Source: Massilibacillus massiliensis (GTDB lineage Bacteria; Bacillota; Negativicutes; FLKF01). From it: a stretch of 64,000 nt of DNA. Below are positions 8,472 through 18,519 of the stretch, piece by piece. The position numbers and the translations under genes are program-made. Within the stretch, counting starts at the first letter, position 1. Each line of letters starts with the position of its first letter. The notes beneath the pieces were generated by a model, which made no database searches, was not told the origin of the DNA, and worked only from the letters and a program-made list of their open reading frames with translations. Where the stretch lies: NCBI RefSeq assembly GCF_900086705.1, contig NZ_LT575483.1:879709-943708 (forward strand), in the 5' to 3' direction.

Positions 8472-11400
8472 CTAATTTTTCCTATCTTGCAGAGCTAAAG
8501 TTTTTAATACTTTTTTTACAAACTCTAATACTTTTTTCATATAGTTCGGAGACAATTTCAAACTAATTACCTCTGGCGGTCCTGCAATAATTTTTACAAA
8601 ACCACCAAATAAATCTTTCAGTTTCAAAATGCCTTCTACTTCAATATTTGGATGCTCACTAAAAGTAAATTCAATCTTGGCAGGCCGCTGAATAATAGAC
8701 TGCAAACCTAAAGTCCGTGCTGTATTTTTAATTTCAGCAACCGCTAATAAATTGGTTACAGCTTCTGGCGGTTCTCCAAAACGATCAATCAATTCATCTA
8801 AAAGATCTTGTAAGTGATCTTGATTTCTAACTGCGGCAATCCGTTGGTATACTTCTATCTTATGCATGGCATCTTCAATATAGTCGCCAGGCAAATACGC
8901 TTCTACGTTCAATTCCAGAACAGGTTCTATTACAATCGGCTTTTCCTCACCACTCTTCAATCCCTGTACAGCTTCTTCAAGCAGCCTGCAATACATTTCG
9001 AACCCCACCGTGGCAATATGCCCATGCTGCTGCGCGCCAAGCAAATTTCCTGCTCCGCGAATTTCTAAATCACGCATAGCAATTTTAAATCCAGCACCCA
9101 ATTCAGCAAATTCTTTAATTGCCTGTAATCGTTTTTCCGCAACCTCTGTTAATACTTTATCCGCCTGATAAACAAAATATGCAAATGCCATATGATTAGA
9201 ACGACCAACACGTCCACGCATTTGATACAATTGTGACAAGCCAAACCGATCCGCATCATACACAATAATGGTATTTGCATTTGCTACATCCAATCCATTC
9301 TCAATAATACTTGTTGCCACCAAGATATCATCTTTGCCTTCGTAGAAATCCAACATGACCTGCTCAAGCAATTCTTCCGGCATCTGACCATGACCTGTCT
9401 GTATTTTGGCATCGGGAAGCATCTTTGCCAAATGCGAACTCATTTTATCAATTGTTTCTACCCGATTATAAACAAAATAAACCTGTCCGCTGCGTTTCAA
9501 TTCCCTTTTAATCGCATCACGCATAATCTCATCATTATTTTCAACTACATAAGTTTGTACCGGGAATCGCTCCTCCGGTGGTGTTTCAATAATGCTCATG
9601 TCTCTTGCACCCACGAGCGACATATGCAACGTACGTGGAATCGGGGTCGCACTTAACGTAAGCACATCAATTCCCTTACTTAGCTTTTTAATTTTTTCTT
9701 TTTGTGCAACACCAAACCGTTGTTCTTCATCTACAATTAATAAGCCTAAATCTTTGAACTGTACATTATTGGCGTTTAAGATACTATGCGTACCGATTAA
9801 AACGTCCACTTGTCCGGTTTTTACTTTTTCTAAGGTGTGTTTTTGCTGTTTTGCTGTTCTAAAGCGGCAAATCACATCCACGACCGGCCCAAATCCTGCA
9901 AATCGGCTTTTAAACGTCTGATAATGCTGCTGTGCAAGCACAGTAGTCGGAACCAATACCGCAACTTGCCTTCCGCTCATCACAGCCTTAAAAGCCGCAC
10001 GTATCGCTACCTCCGTTTTTCCAAAGCCAACATCACCACATAATAGCCGATCCATTGGTCGCGGCTTTTCCATATCCGCTTTTATTTCAGCAATCGCAGC
10101 GATTTGATCCGCAGTTTCTTCATACGGAAAAGCTTCCTCAAATTCTTTTTGCCATGGTGTATCCGATTCAAACGCGTATCCAGTTTCAATTTGCCGCTGC
10201 GCATAAAGTTTAATTAATTCTTTAGCGATGTCAGCAACAGCTGCTTTTGCCTTAGATTTCGCTTTATTCCATTCGTTACCGCCCATTTTATGCAGGCGAG
10301 GTACGTCGCCCTCCGAGCCAATATATTTCTGCAATAAATGCACCTGATCCGTAGGTACAAATAACTTATCATCGCCGCCATAGCGAATATGTAAATAATC
10401 ACGATGAATTCCAGCAACATCTAAGGTTTCTACGCCGACGTATTTACCGATCCCATGATTTACATGTACAACATAGTCTCCGATATTGATATCTCTAAAA
10501 TATGTAATTTTCTCTGCTTTTGCTACGCGTGGCAATGCTTTTTTCTTCTGTCTGCCAAATACGTCTTTTTCCGTAATAACAGCGATATGTGCTTGCGGCA
10601 GCTCAAACCCATTGACAAGTGTGCCGACAGTAACCAGTACTAACCCCTCAACCAGCGCTTTAAGTTCTGGCTGAAATTCGGCTGCAATCTGATGCTCTTT
10701 TAAAATTTCCAACATCGACATCGCCTTTTGCTCATTTGTCATGAACAAGACAACATGCATCTTATGTTCTTTCCAGCTTTTAATTTCACTACTTAAAATC
10801 TCCATCTGTTTATGAAACGGAGCGGCAGCCTTTGCAGTTACACTAATAATTTCATTTGGTTCAGTATAAGGATATTTTTGTAATAATAGCGATATATATA
10901 AGACATTTTTATTCTTTGCAATACTCGTAATATCATTCCAGTTAAACATACGTTTTTTCAACTCTGGATTTTCTTTCACAAGCATTGTCATTTGTTCACG
11001 AATTCTCGTGGGTTCGTCAAAAATAATGGTTGCTGTTTGTTCCAGATAAGATAAAAACATTGCCGGTTTGCCATCGCTGTCCATTTGAAATAATGGAAGG
11101 ACGTCTACATTGGTAATATTTTCAATCGACCGCTGCGAATTTATATCAAACTCACGTAAAGAGTCAATTTCATTATCAAAAAACTCTACGCGGATCGGTG
11201 CCTGACTATTAATCGGGAAAATATCAAGAATGCCACCGCGGGCACTAAATTTACCCAAACTATCGACTTGTTCTACCCGCTCATAGCCAAGTTGTACTAA
11301 TTTTTCTAAAATTTCATCCCGTTCAATTTCCATCCCCATTGTAATGTTCAAACTTGAACGCTCAAATTCCAGCTTTGACAACCCCTTTTGAATCGAAGCC

Positions 11401-11768
11401 GCTGCCGTTGCCAGTACAATCATTTTCTCCTTGCGTATTAACCGACCTAAAACATCCATACGCTTGGCCGCAAGCTCAATACTTTTTGCCGCCGCAGAAA
11501 ATGTAATCAGGTCTAGCGCGGGCAATTCCAGTATTGAAACCGCTGGTAATAACATTTCTAAATCCGATTTTAAAACCTCTAAAGAGGCATGATTACTCGT
11601 AATAATAACCGTCGTACGCGGGTGCTGATTGTAGCTGGCTGCAAGAACTGCCGCCTTTTGAGATCCTGATAAACCATACACCAAACTTTGCTCTTTTTCC
11701 ATGCCAAAACAGTCCACCACTCGCGTAATTGCTGGATCTGTCGTCAATAACTCAAAAAGTTTTTCCAT
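8472..11768 (-). CDS. mfd: Transcription-repair coupling factor Mfd
   Basis: The 1098 residues are close to the usual Mfd length. In order they contain a UvrB-like N-terminal region, an RNA polymerase-interacting domain (YFRDINIGDYVVHVNHGIGKYVGVETL), a RecG-like motor with Walker A GDVGFGKTE, Walker B VDEEQRFG and motif TLSATPIPRTL, the TRG region and the C-terminal D7 domain. Mfd pushes stalled RNA polymerase off DNA lesions and recruits UvrA. It lies between fin and spoVT, as in Bacillus. Its ATG has GAGGTG before it. Confidence 0.98.
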   Translation of the reverse strand: MEKLFELLTTDPAITRVVDCFGMEKEQSLVYGLSGSQKAAVLAASYNQHPRTTVIITSNHASLEVLKSDLEMLLPAVSILELPALDLITFSAAAKSIELAAKRMDVLGRLIRKEKMIVLATAAASIQKGLSKLEFERSSLNITMGMEIERDEILEKLVQLGYERVEQVDSLGKFSARGGILDIFPINSQAPIRVEFFDNEIDSLREFDINSQRSIENITNVDVLPLFQMDSDGKPAMFLSYLEQTATIIFDEPTRIREQMTMLVKENPELKKRMFNWNDITSIAKNKNVLYISLLLQKYPYTEPNEIISVTAKAAAPFHKQMEILSSEIKSWKEHKMHVVLFMTNEQKAMSMLEILKEHQIAAEFQPELKALVEGLVLVTVGTLVNGFELPQAHIAVITEKDVFGRQKKKALPRVAKAEKITYFRDINIGDYVVHVNHGIGKYVGVETLDVAGIHRDYLHIRYGGDDKLFVPTDQVHLLQKYIGSEGDVPRLHKMGGNEWNKAKSKAKAAVADIAKELIKLYAQRQIETGYAFESDTPWQKEFEEAFPYEETADQIAAIAEIKADMEKPRPMDRLLCGDVGFGKTEVAIRAAFKAVMSGRQVAVLVPTTVLAQQHYQTFKSRFAGFGPVVDVICRFRTAKQQKHTLEKVKTGQVDVLIGTHSILNANNVQFKDLGLLIVDEEQRFGVAQKEKIKKLSKGIDVLTLSATPIPRTLHMSLVGARDMSIIETPPEERFPVQTYVVENNDEIMRDAIKRELKRSGQVYFVYNRVETIDKMSSHLAKMLPDAKIQTGHGQMPEELLEQVMLDFYEGKDDILVATSIIENGLDVANANTIIVYDADRFGLSQLYQMRGRVGRSNHMAFAYFVYQADKVLTEVAEKRLQAIKEFAELGAGFKIAMRDLEIRGAGNLLGAQQHGHIATVGFEMYCRLLEEAVQGLKSGEEKPIVIEPVLELNVEAYLPGDYIEDAMHKIEVYQRIAAVRNQDHLQDLLDELIDRFGEPPEAVTNLLAVAEIKNTARTLGLQSIIQRPAKIEFTFSEHPNIEVEGILKLKDLFGGFVKIIAGPPEVISLKLSPNYMKKVLEFVKKVLKTLALQDRKN

Positions 11769-11787
11769 TTTTACACCTCACCCATGC

Positions 11788-11818
11788 GAAAAGGGGCTTT
11801 AGCTAAAGCTAAAGCCCT
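11788..11818 (-). terminator. Hairpin between fin and mfd
   Basis: A 10-bp GGGCTTTAGC/GCTAAAGCCC stem (11794-11803 with 11808-11817) is followed on the minus strand by CTTTTC. It probably ends or attenuates the fin transcript before mfd. Confidence 0.7.
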
Positions 11819-11851
11819 ACTATATCTATGAAAATAAATATTATGATATTC

Positions 11852-12073
11852 CTAATGTAATCTAATTTTTTCTCTATCCAACCCCAAACGTTTCACGCAA
11901 TCATCACATAATGACTTTACATGCATCGTATTTGCAAAATGATCAACTTCAATTATATCTTGACGTTCTTCACTCGTCAAGCAATCAAATCCTAATTTTA
12001 CTTCATCAACATATTCCATATCTAACATACCAATTGCTGCACCGCATAGTTCACAATGATAATATATTTTCAT
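11852..12073 (-). CDS. fin: Anti-sigma-F factor Fin (YabK family)
   Basis: A 73-residue protein with the Fin layout: an N-terminal CELC pair near residues 7-10, LGFDCLTSEERQDII in the middle, and a second pair CDDC near 56-59, making one zinc site. Bacillus Fin is 76 aa with the same core and also lies upstream of mfd. Fin is made in the forespore under sigma-F and inhibits sigma-F, helping the switch to sigma-G. A sigma-F-like promoter is visible upstream. A strong ribosome site (GGGGGA) precedes the ATG. Confidence 0.9.
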   Translation of the reverse strand: MKIYYHCELCGAAIGMLDMEYVDEVKLGFDCLTSEERQDIIEVDHFANTMHVKSLCDDCVKRLGLDREKIRLH

Positions 12074-12106
12074 AAAAATCCCCCAAATTGAAAATCAACT
12101 TTTACT

Positions 12107-12135
12107 TAGTATTTCCATTTGGAGAAAAACTATGC
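12107..12135 (-). promoter_or_regulatory. Candidate sigma-F promoter of fin
   Basis: On the minus strand, GCATA (12135-12131), a 14-bp gap and GGAAATACTA (12116-12107) fit the sigma-F pattern GYWTA and GGnrAnAnTw. The gap is one base short of the usual 15. It sits in the short space after the M23 peptidase gene. Confidence 0.5.
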
Positions 12136-12137
12136 GA

Positions 12138-13019
12138 TTACAATACATTTTCCGGATTGATCAATTCCCCGCGATGCCGTACTTCAAAATGAACATGCGG
12201 TCCAGTGGAATTCCCCGTATTGCCCATCTCACCAATGACCTGTCCACGGTTGACAAACTCATCTTTTACCACATGCATACTTTGTAAATGACCATACAAC
12301 GTTGAATATCCTTCCCTATGTTCCAGCATGATTGCATACCCATAGGCGCCAAGCCAGCCTGCATAAGTAACTTTTCCAGCCAATGCTGCCCGAATCGGAG
12401 TTCCTAAATCATCCGCAATATCAATCCCTTCATGCATTCGCCCCCATCTAGCGCCAAAAGGTGAACTTACAACCCCCGTTGCAGGCCTGATAAAGCCACT
12501 TGTCACCTGTCTTGAAGCTGGCACGGCAGCGGCTTCCACGACTCTTGGTTTAGCACCGGGAATAAATAATTTTTCTCCGACTTTTAAGAACTCTTCCGTT
12601 TTTTCATTTTGTTCTAGAATATTTTTTACTTCAACCTGAAATAATTTAGCAATGCGCCATAAAGAATCTCCTTCAGCTACAGTGTACAATACACCTTTCT
12701 GAGGTAAAACCAATAATTTATCACCAGGTTGGATGATATCGGTCAAATTTTCATTCGCACCGCGTAAAGTATCCACATCTACTTGATATAGAGAAGCAAT
12801 ATCCGATAATGTTTCCCCATCCTTGACAATGTGCATCCGCATTTTTACTCTTGGCGCCTTCGAAACAATTTCTTTATATTCACTAACCTCTAAAGCAGGT
12901 TCACGCACTGGTTCAAAATCACTGTATTCTAAAACAGCCCACCATACTAGCCCCATAAGCATACCAAAGCCAAGAACGATGCCCAGCATACGCATTTGTT
13001 TACCTTTATTCATATCCAT
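12138..13019 (-). CDS. Membrane-anchored LysM-M23 peptidoglycan endopeptidase
   Basis: A 293-residue exported protein. One N-terminal transmembrane segment (about 10-30) is followed by two LysM peptidoglycan-binding repeats (about 62-106 and 110-153) and a C-terminal M23 domain. The zinc ligands are present: the His and Asp of HEGIDIAD and the HVHFE motif, plus GNTGNSTG. It should cut cell-wall peptides outside the cytoplasmic membrane. The anchor-LysM-M23 layout occurs in both growth and sporulation hydrolases. Lying directly before fin hints at, but does not show, a sporulation role. Its ATG follows GAGG. Confidence 0.88.
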   Translation of the reverse strand: MDMNKGKQMRMLGIVLGFGMLMGLVWWAVLEYSDFEPVREPALEVSEYKEIVSKAPRVKMRMHIVKDGETLSDIASLYQVDVDTLRGANENLTDIIQPGDKLLVLPQKGVLYTVAEGDSLWRIAKLFQVEVKNILEQNEKTEEFLKVGEKLFIPGAKPRVVEAAAVPASRQVTSGFIRPATGVVSSPFGARWGRMHEGIDIADDLGTPIRAALAGKVTYAGWLGAYGYAIMLEHREGYSTLYGHLQSMHVVKDEFVNRGQVIGEMGNTGNSTGPHVHFEVRHRGELINPENVL

Positions 13020-13101
13020 TTATTTCGCCTCACTAGAAAATAACTTGATTCAAAAATAGCGTTCACGATAAAGACAAAAAATATACATTACGAAAAAACA
13101 G

Positions 13102-13149
13102 CAAAAAAAAGCATAGACAATACAAATATATCTTTGTATGATCTATGCT
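13102..13149 (-). terminator. Terminator of the zinc-ribbon gene
   Basis: On the minus strand, AGCATAGA and TCTATGCT, with inner ATACAAA/TTTGTAT pairing, form a long stem followed by T8. Confidence 0.9.
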
Positions 13150-13160
13150 TAAAATTTTAT

Positions 13161-13790
13161 TTAATCTAAGTCAATATTTTTTACCAAAACTCTTCCTTGG
13201 GTCAGTTCAATACATTCGGTTTCTTGCAGTTTTTCTAAATCTTCTTCATCTTTGGCTGAGATCGTACAATAGCTTCCGCAGTGTAAACACTCTAAAACCA
13301 AGGAATCCTTCGACAAGTCAGCGTCAATTGCCTCACTGCCGCAAGGGCAAATAATGCCGCCTTGTTCTGCAATATCATGTATTCTATTTATAATCTCAAG
13401 TAAAAGCTGTTGCTTTTCAATTCGTTCTTCATCGCTGATTATGCGTTCAAACTCTCGTTTTGTTCGCATTAAAATAGACTCTATAGCCTCTCGCCTTCCG
13501 ATATAACCAAGTTCAAAAAAATCTTTTGAACAATAAATCTTTTCTAACTTCACTTTAAAAAGATTTTTCATTTTATATTTTGTTTCATGCAAATGATTGC
13601 AAGAAGAACAAAGCATTTGCAGCTTAATATAGTTAGAAGCAGTACGCATAAGTGTCGCCTGTGGATGATTGCAACTACATCGCAGCGTTTTCACATTCTC
13701 TTTTTCCGCAAAATAAGACAGATCATGTATTTGAATTTTCCCACAACGTTGACAATACAAAGCGATAGACCAACCAGCATGAATTATCAC
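13161..13790 (-). CDS. Unknown protein with several zinc-ribbon motifs
   Basis: About 209 residues with no family I recognise. There are five CxC or CxxC motifs: CQRC near the N-terminus, CSC and CSSC in the first third, and CPC and CLHC in the last third. This suggests two or more zinc sites around a charged central helix. A GTG start at 13790 is preferred because AAGGAG lies 8 nt before it. It lies between spo0F and the M23 gene and has its own strong terminator. It could be a nucleic-acid-binding or regulatory protein; nothing shows which. Confidence 0.65.
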   Translation of the reverse strand: MIIHAGWSIALYCQRCGKIQIHDLSYFAEKENVKTLRCSCNHPQATLMRTASNYIKLQMLCSSCNHLHETKYKMKNLFKVKLEKIYCSKDFFELGYIGRREAIESILMRTKREFERIISDEERIEKQQLLLEIINRIHDIAEQGGIICPCGSEAIDADLSKDSLVLECLHCGSYCTISAKDEEDLEKLQETECIELTQGRVLVKNIDLD

Positions 13791-13887
13791 GTACCTCACT
13801 CCTTTCACTATAAAGTTAGTTCTTATTGCCTATTGATTGAGGAATTCGCCAATGACACTAAAAATCCTGCCTGTGTATTTTATAATA

Positions 13888-13920
13888 AAAGAAGCTGCCG
13901 CAAATTATTTTGCCAGCAGC
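13888..13920 (-). terminator. Terminator of spo0F
   Basis: On the minus strand, GCTGCTGGCAAA pairs with TTTGCGGCAGC and is followed by TTCTTTTATT, just after the spo0F stop. Confidence 0.8.
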
Positions 13921-13926
13921 CCACTC

Positions 13927-14316
13927 TTAACTAATCTTGATTTCGCCTTTATTTCCAGCAATATACCCCGATACCATTTCACAAAGTTTGATGATATCAA
14001 AAGGCTTTGTAACATAAGCAAATGCCCCCAACTCCTTTGCTTTTGTTACAAGTTCTAATTCTCCATATGCAGTCATCATAATTACACGCTCAGCCAGATT
14101 CAACGCTTTTAATTCCTTTAGCGCATCGATACCATCCATCCCCGGCATTTTCATATCCATTAAAATCACATCCGGCTGCACTTCTTTTGCTTTTTCTAAC
14201 GCATCATTTCCATTTGTAGCAATATTCACATCATAACCTTCATCCGTAAAAACTTCCAACAACAGACGACGAATTCCTGGCTGATCATCTACGACCAACA
14301 CTTTTGATTTACTCAC
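13927..14316 (-). CDS. spo0F: Sporulation phosphorelay response regulator Spo0F
   Basis: A 129-residue stand-alone receiver domain very close to Bacillus Spo0F. It has VVDDQPGIRRLLLEVF, the phospho-acceptor Asp in VILMDMKMPGMDGIDALK, MMTAYGELELV and TKPFDI. Spo0F takes phosphate from sporulation kinases and passes it to Spo0B and Spo0A, or in some anaerobes functions without Spo0B. Gene order with pyrG and rpoE nearby matches Bacillus. The start is GTG. A Spo0A-type box and a weak sigma-H-like promoter lie upstream. Confidence 0.9.
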   Translation of the reverse strand: MSKSKVLVVDDQPGIRRLLLEVFTDEGYDVNIATNGNDALEKAKEVQPDVILMDMKMPGMDGIDALKELKALNLAERVIMMTAYGELELVTKAKELGAFAYVTKPFDIIKLCEMVSGYIAGNKGEIKIS

Positions 14317-14338
14317 CTTTCTTTATCCACCTCACCCT

Positions 14339-14381
14339 ATTCATCAGTATATATAATTACCTATTCTTTACATTTCGACTA
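14339..14381 (-). promoter_or_regulatory. Candidate Spo0A box and sigma-H-like promoter of spo0F
   Basis: On the minus strand, TAGTCGAA (14381-14374) matches the 0A box TTGTCGAA at 7 of 8 bases. About 9 bp downstream are ATAGGTAAT (14364-14356) and GATGAAT (14345-14339), which resemble the sigma-H elements RnAGGAwWW and RnnGAAT. Their gap is 10 bp rather than 11-12. Bacillus spo0F is controlled in this way. Confidence 0.5.
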
Positions 14382-14524
14382 GTAAAATTAAAATCCTGCC
14401 TAAAAAAGAGGGTTTATTGTAAATTATTTTATTCCTCCCCTTCAATGTTACGCGTAAACGATACTTTTTCGTAACAAATAAATTCTTATTTTATAAGATA
14501 AATAAAGACACGATTTGAATTTCC

Positions 14525-14567
14525 AAAATAAAAAATAAGCGAAAGGCTTTTTAGTCTGCCTTTCGCG
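14525..14567 (-). terminator. Terminator of the sppA-yip1 transcript
   Basis: On the minus strand, GCGAAAGGC and GCCTTTCGC (14566-14558 with 14547-14539) are followed by TTATTTTTTATTTT. Confidence 0.9.
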
Positions 14568-14592
14568 TTGATAATTCTCAATAGAGGATCAA

Positions 14593-15183
14593 TTAAAATT
14601 GTGGTGGATTTGTAAGAATATCACTTGCAGCAGACATGAAAAATGCACTTGCTGAAAAAAACAGAATCAAAACAAGAGCGCCCATCATCAAAACTGGTAA
14701 AAAATATACAAAGGCAGCTCTACCTCCAGAAAATTGATAAACTTCCCGAATCGCCAATATTCCCAGTACAACAGACCAAACTGTAATGATAAGTGTCGCC
14801 AATAAAATAATCAAAAATCCAAAGGTGGGCAAAAAGCTTGCAATTAAATAAATCGGTATAATAAGCAGCTGTAGAAAATAAGTAAATCCGATTGCCGTAA
14901 GCAACCTTTTTACTGAACCGTGTCCACCGAGTAATTCTGCAAGCAAATGCCAAACAGCAGCACAAATCCCCCAAGTCAACACACTGCAAACGATTTGTGC
15001 AACCAAAATTATGCCCTTAAAAGTTCCCTCAAAAATCCCTGCCGAAGCTGCCAAGCTAGAAAATACTGTACTAAACAAGACAATTTGACACGCCTTTGAT
15101 ACTTTTCCTTCCCAAACAATCACTTTGAAAGCTGCTTTAGGCTTTACTAACATATCATAAAGAAGTTCCAATACATAACTCAT
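14593..15183 (-). CDS. Yip1-family membrane protein
   Basis: About 196 residues with five hydrophobic segments, typical of the bacterial Yip1/YIF1-like integral membrane family whose function is not known. The segment MLVKPKAAFKVI at the N-terminus matches the family opening. An ATG at 15183 has AGGTGA a few bases before it; an alternative GTG lies 9 nt upstream. That ribosome site overlaps the sppA stop region, so translation is probably coupled to sppA. Confidence 0.75.
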   Translation of the reverse strand: MSYVLELLYDMLVKPKAAFKVIVWEGKVSKACQIVLFSTVFSSLAASAGIFEGTFKGIILVAQIVCSVLTWGICAAVWHLLAELLGGHGSVKRLLTAIGFTYFLQLLIIPIYLIASFLPTFGFLIILLATLIITVWSVVLGILAIREVYQFSGGRAAFVYFLPVLMMGALVLILFFSASAFFMSAASDILTNPPQF

Positions 15184-15192
15184 GTTCTTCAC

Positions 15193-16128
15193 CTACCATT
15201 TTGCGGGTATTGCCATAGGCACTACAGATTTCACATCATTTTCTGCCGGAATAGTTTCTAATAAAGCCTTTAAAATTTCTGCTTTATCACTTGTCGTCAT
15301 TAACATAGAAAGAGGATTGTTTTTACCATATTCCTTAATTTTCGGTTTACCTTGTATGCCAGCCATTTCTGACAAACCATCAATGGCATCATATAAATTT
15401 CCAAGTTCATCAACTAAGCCAAGCTCTTTTGCCTGTTTTCCAGTATAAACGCGACCATCCGCAAGTCTTTTCACCGTTTCAAGCTCCATATGCCGACCTT
15501 CTGCAACAACTTCAACAAATCCCTGGTAAATTTCATCAACCATGGTCTGTAAAATCACACGTTCTTCCTCGGTCATTGGACGATCACTCGATAGAATATC
15601 CTTGTGAACTCCGCTTTTAATTTTTTCCTGACGTATTCCAATTTTTTTATATAATTCTTCCCAATTAGAATATGGCATATAAACACCAATACTGCCTGTT
15701 AAGGTGGTCGGATTTGCATAAATTTTATCGGTGCAAGCAGCCAGCCAGTATCCACCCGATGCGGCTACATCTCCCATGGAAGTGACAATTGGTTTCCCCT
15801 GCGCACGAATTTTTTTAATTTCTTCACCGACTTCTTCGGTTGCAGTTGAACTTCCGCCCGGACTATTAATCCTAAGTACAATGCCCTGAACAGAAGGATC
15901 ATCACTAGCCTCGTGCAGCTGTTTAATCAAATTATCCGTTCCGCCATTCTCTGATAATATACTGCTTGTACCACGTCCGCCGGTAATCGCTCCCTCTACA
16001 TAAATCACAGCAATTTTATTGCCTGTTGTAACGGATTGCTTACTTACGGTCTTATTTCCAAACGTCAGGATTCCCACAGACACAAGTATGACTACACTTA
16101 ATATCACCATAATAAGTTTCTTTCGCAT
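15193..16128 (-). CDS. sppA: Signal peptide peptidase SppA
   Basis: The 311 residues fit the short Gram-positive SppA. There is one N-terminal transmembrane segment (about 5-25). The S49 peptidase domain has INSPGGS, the nucleophile Ser in GDVAASGGYWLAA and the catalytic Lys region after TGSIGVYM (KSGVHKDILSSDRPMTEEE). SppA degrades leftover signal peptides in the membrane. It is followed directly by the Yip1-family gene and preceded by pyrG with a hairpin between. The ATG has GAGGTG upstream. Confidence 0.93.
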   Translation of the reverse strand: MRKKLIMVILSVVILVSVGILTFGNKTVSKQSVTTGNKIAVIYVEGAITGGRGTSSILSENGGTDNLIKQLHEASDDPSVQGIVLRINSPGGSSTATEEVGEEIKKIRAQGKPIVTSMGDVAASGGYWLAACTDKIYANPTTLTGSIGVYMPYSNWEELYKKIGIRQEKIKSGVHKDILSSDRPMTEEERVILQTMVDEIYQGFVEVVAEGRHMELETVKRLADGRVYTGKQAKELGLVDELGNLYDAIDGLSEMAGIQGKPKIKEYGKNNPLSMLMTTSDKAEILKALLETIPAENDVKSVVPMAIPAKW

Positions 16129-16149
16129 TGTTTACACCTCACTTTTAGC

Positions 16150-16184
16150 AAGCAAGACTGTTGGATTCTCCAACAGTCTTGCTT
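16150..16184. terminator. Hairpin between pyrG and sppA
   Basis: A perfect 16-bp stem AAGCAAGACTGTTGGA (16150-16165 with 16169-16184) has a 3-nt loop. The T-rich side is on the plus strand, so as a pyrG terminator it lacks a good U tract. Confidence 0.6.
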
Positions 16185-16195
16185 ATTTTCATAAA

Positions 16196-17818
<1,623 letters not shown>

Positions 17819-17889
17819 TCATTGCCCCTGCATTATTTCTATATCTTCAGTGAATCAATCTAAAATCGACACACTTCTTTTAAAAACAC

Positions 17890-17926
17890 GCCCACTATTG
17901 TATCCTTTTTTATAGCTTTCTGTCAA
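17890..17926 (-). promoter_or_regulatory. Sigma-A promoter of pyrG with GGGC at the start region
   Basis: On the minus strand, TTGACA (17926-17921), an 18-bp spacer and TACAAT (17902-17897) form a near-consensus promoter. GGGC follows at 17893-17890, near the expected start. Bacillus pyrG begins with GGGC and senses CTP there. Confidence 0.8.
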
Positions 17927-17928
17927 GC

Positions 17929-18285
17929 CTAGTCATTTTCTCTGTTTTTCACTACAACATCATGATCTTGAATTTCTTCTAATAATTTTTCGCGACGTTT
18001 CGTTCCTGTTTTGGCCGCTGCTTTCGATGCTACACTGCTATGAGAACGTTTCACTTCTTGCGGAATCCATTCTGTGAGTCCCCACATGCCTTTCCCATCA
18101 TAATGAAATCTACTATCCATATTAATCAATGTATAGACTTCTGAAATTGATTTAGATAAGGATTGAACCGGTTTGTGTTTTTTATCAATAACATCCATAA
18201 TCAACTCTTTAAAATAAACTGTCTCCCCTGCTTGACTTAAAATAAAATATGCGATATCCACTTCTGATTCTTGTGTAAAATCCAA
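17929..18285 (-). CDS. rpoE: RNA polymerase delta subunit
   Basis: The 118 residues begin with a HARE-HTH domain (EVDIAYFILSQAGETVYFKELIMDVI and FHYDGKGMWGLTEW). The C-terminal tail is charged but mixed, not the long acidic tail of Bacillus. Delta loosens non-specific polymerase-DNA contacts and helps polymerase recycle; it is confined to Bacillota. The start is TTG with GAGAGGGGA upstream. It lies between argS and pyrG, the usual place. The short tail is a mild oddity. Confidence 0.88.
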   Translation of the reverse strand: MDFTQESEVDIAYFILSQAGETVYFKELIMDVIDKKHKPVQSLSKSISEVYTLINMDSRFHYDGKGMWGLTEWIPQEVKRSHSSVASKAAAKTGTKRREKLLEEIQDHDVVVKNREND

Positions 18286-18372
18286 AATAAAAATCCCCTC
18301 TCATAATTAGAACCCAAAAACTATACGATCTATATAAAAACTATTTGATTGCTCCGATGATTACACGCTAAG

Positions 18373-18396
18373 ACTCCCGTCTTTTAAAACGGGAGT
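18373..18396. repeat. Isolated hairpin downstream of argS
   Basis: ACTCCCGT and ACGGGAGT (18373-18380 with 18389-18396) enclose CTTTTAAA. Neither side has a U tract after the stem, so it is not a normal terminator. The 233-nt gap between argS and rpoE holds nothing else I can name. Confidence 0.45.
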
Positions 18397-18519
18397 AAAA
18401 AACGGCTAAATCTCTGGACAATGCTAAACCAAAGGCTATAAAACTTCCCTCACCCTTAGCTTTTATTCATATAAAGAGAATAGCTCCTTTGTATCCTTTG
18501 TTTTTTTAATAAAATTTCA

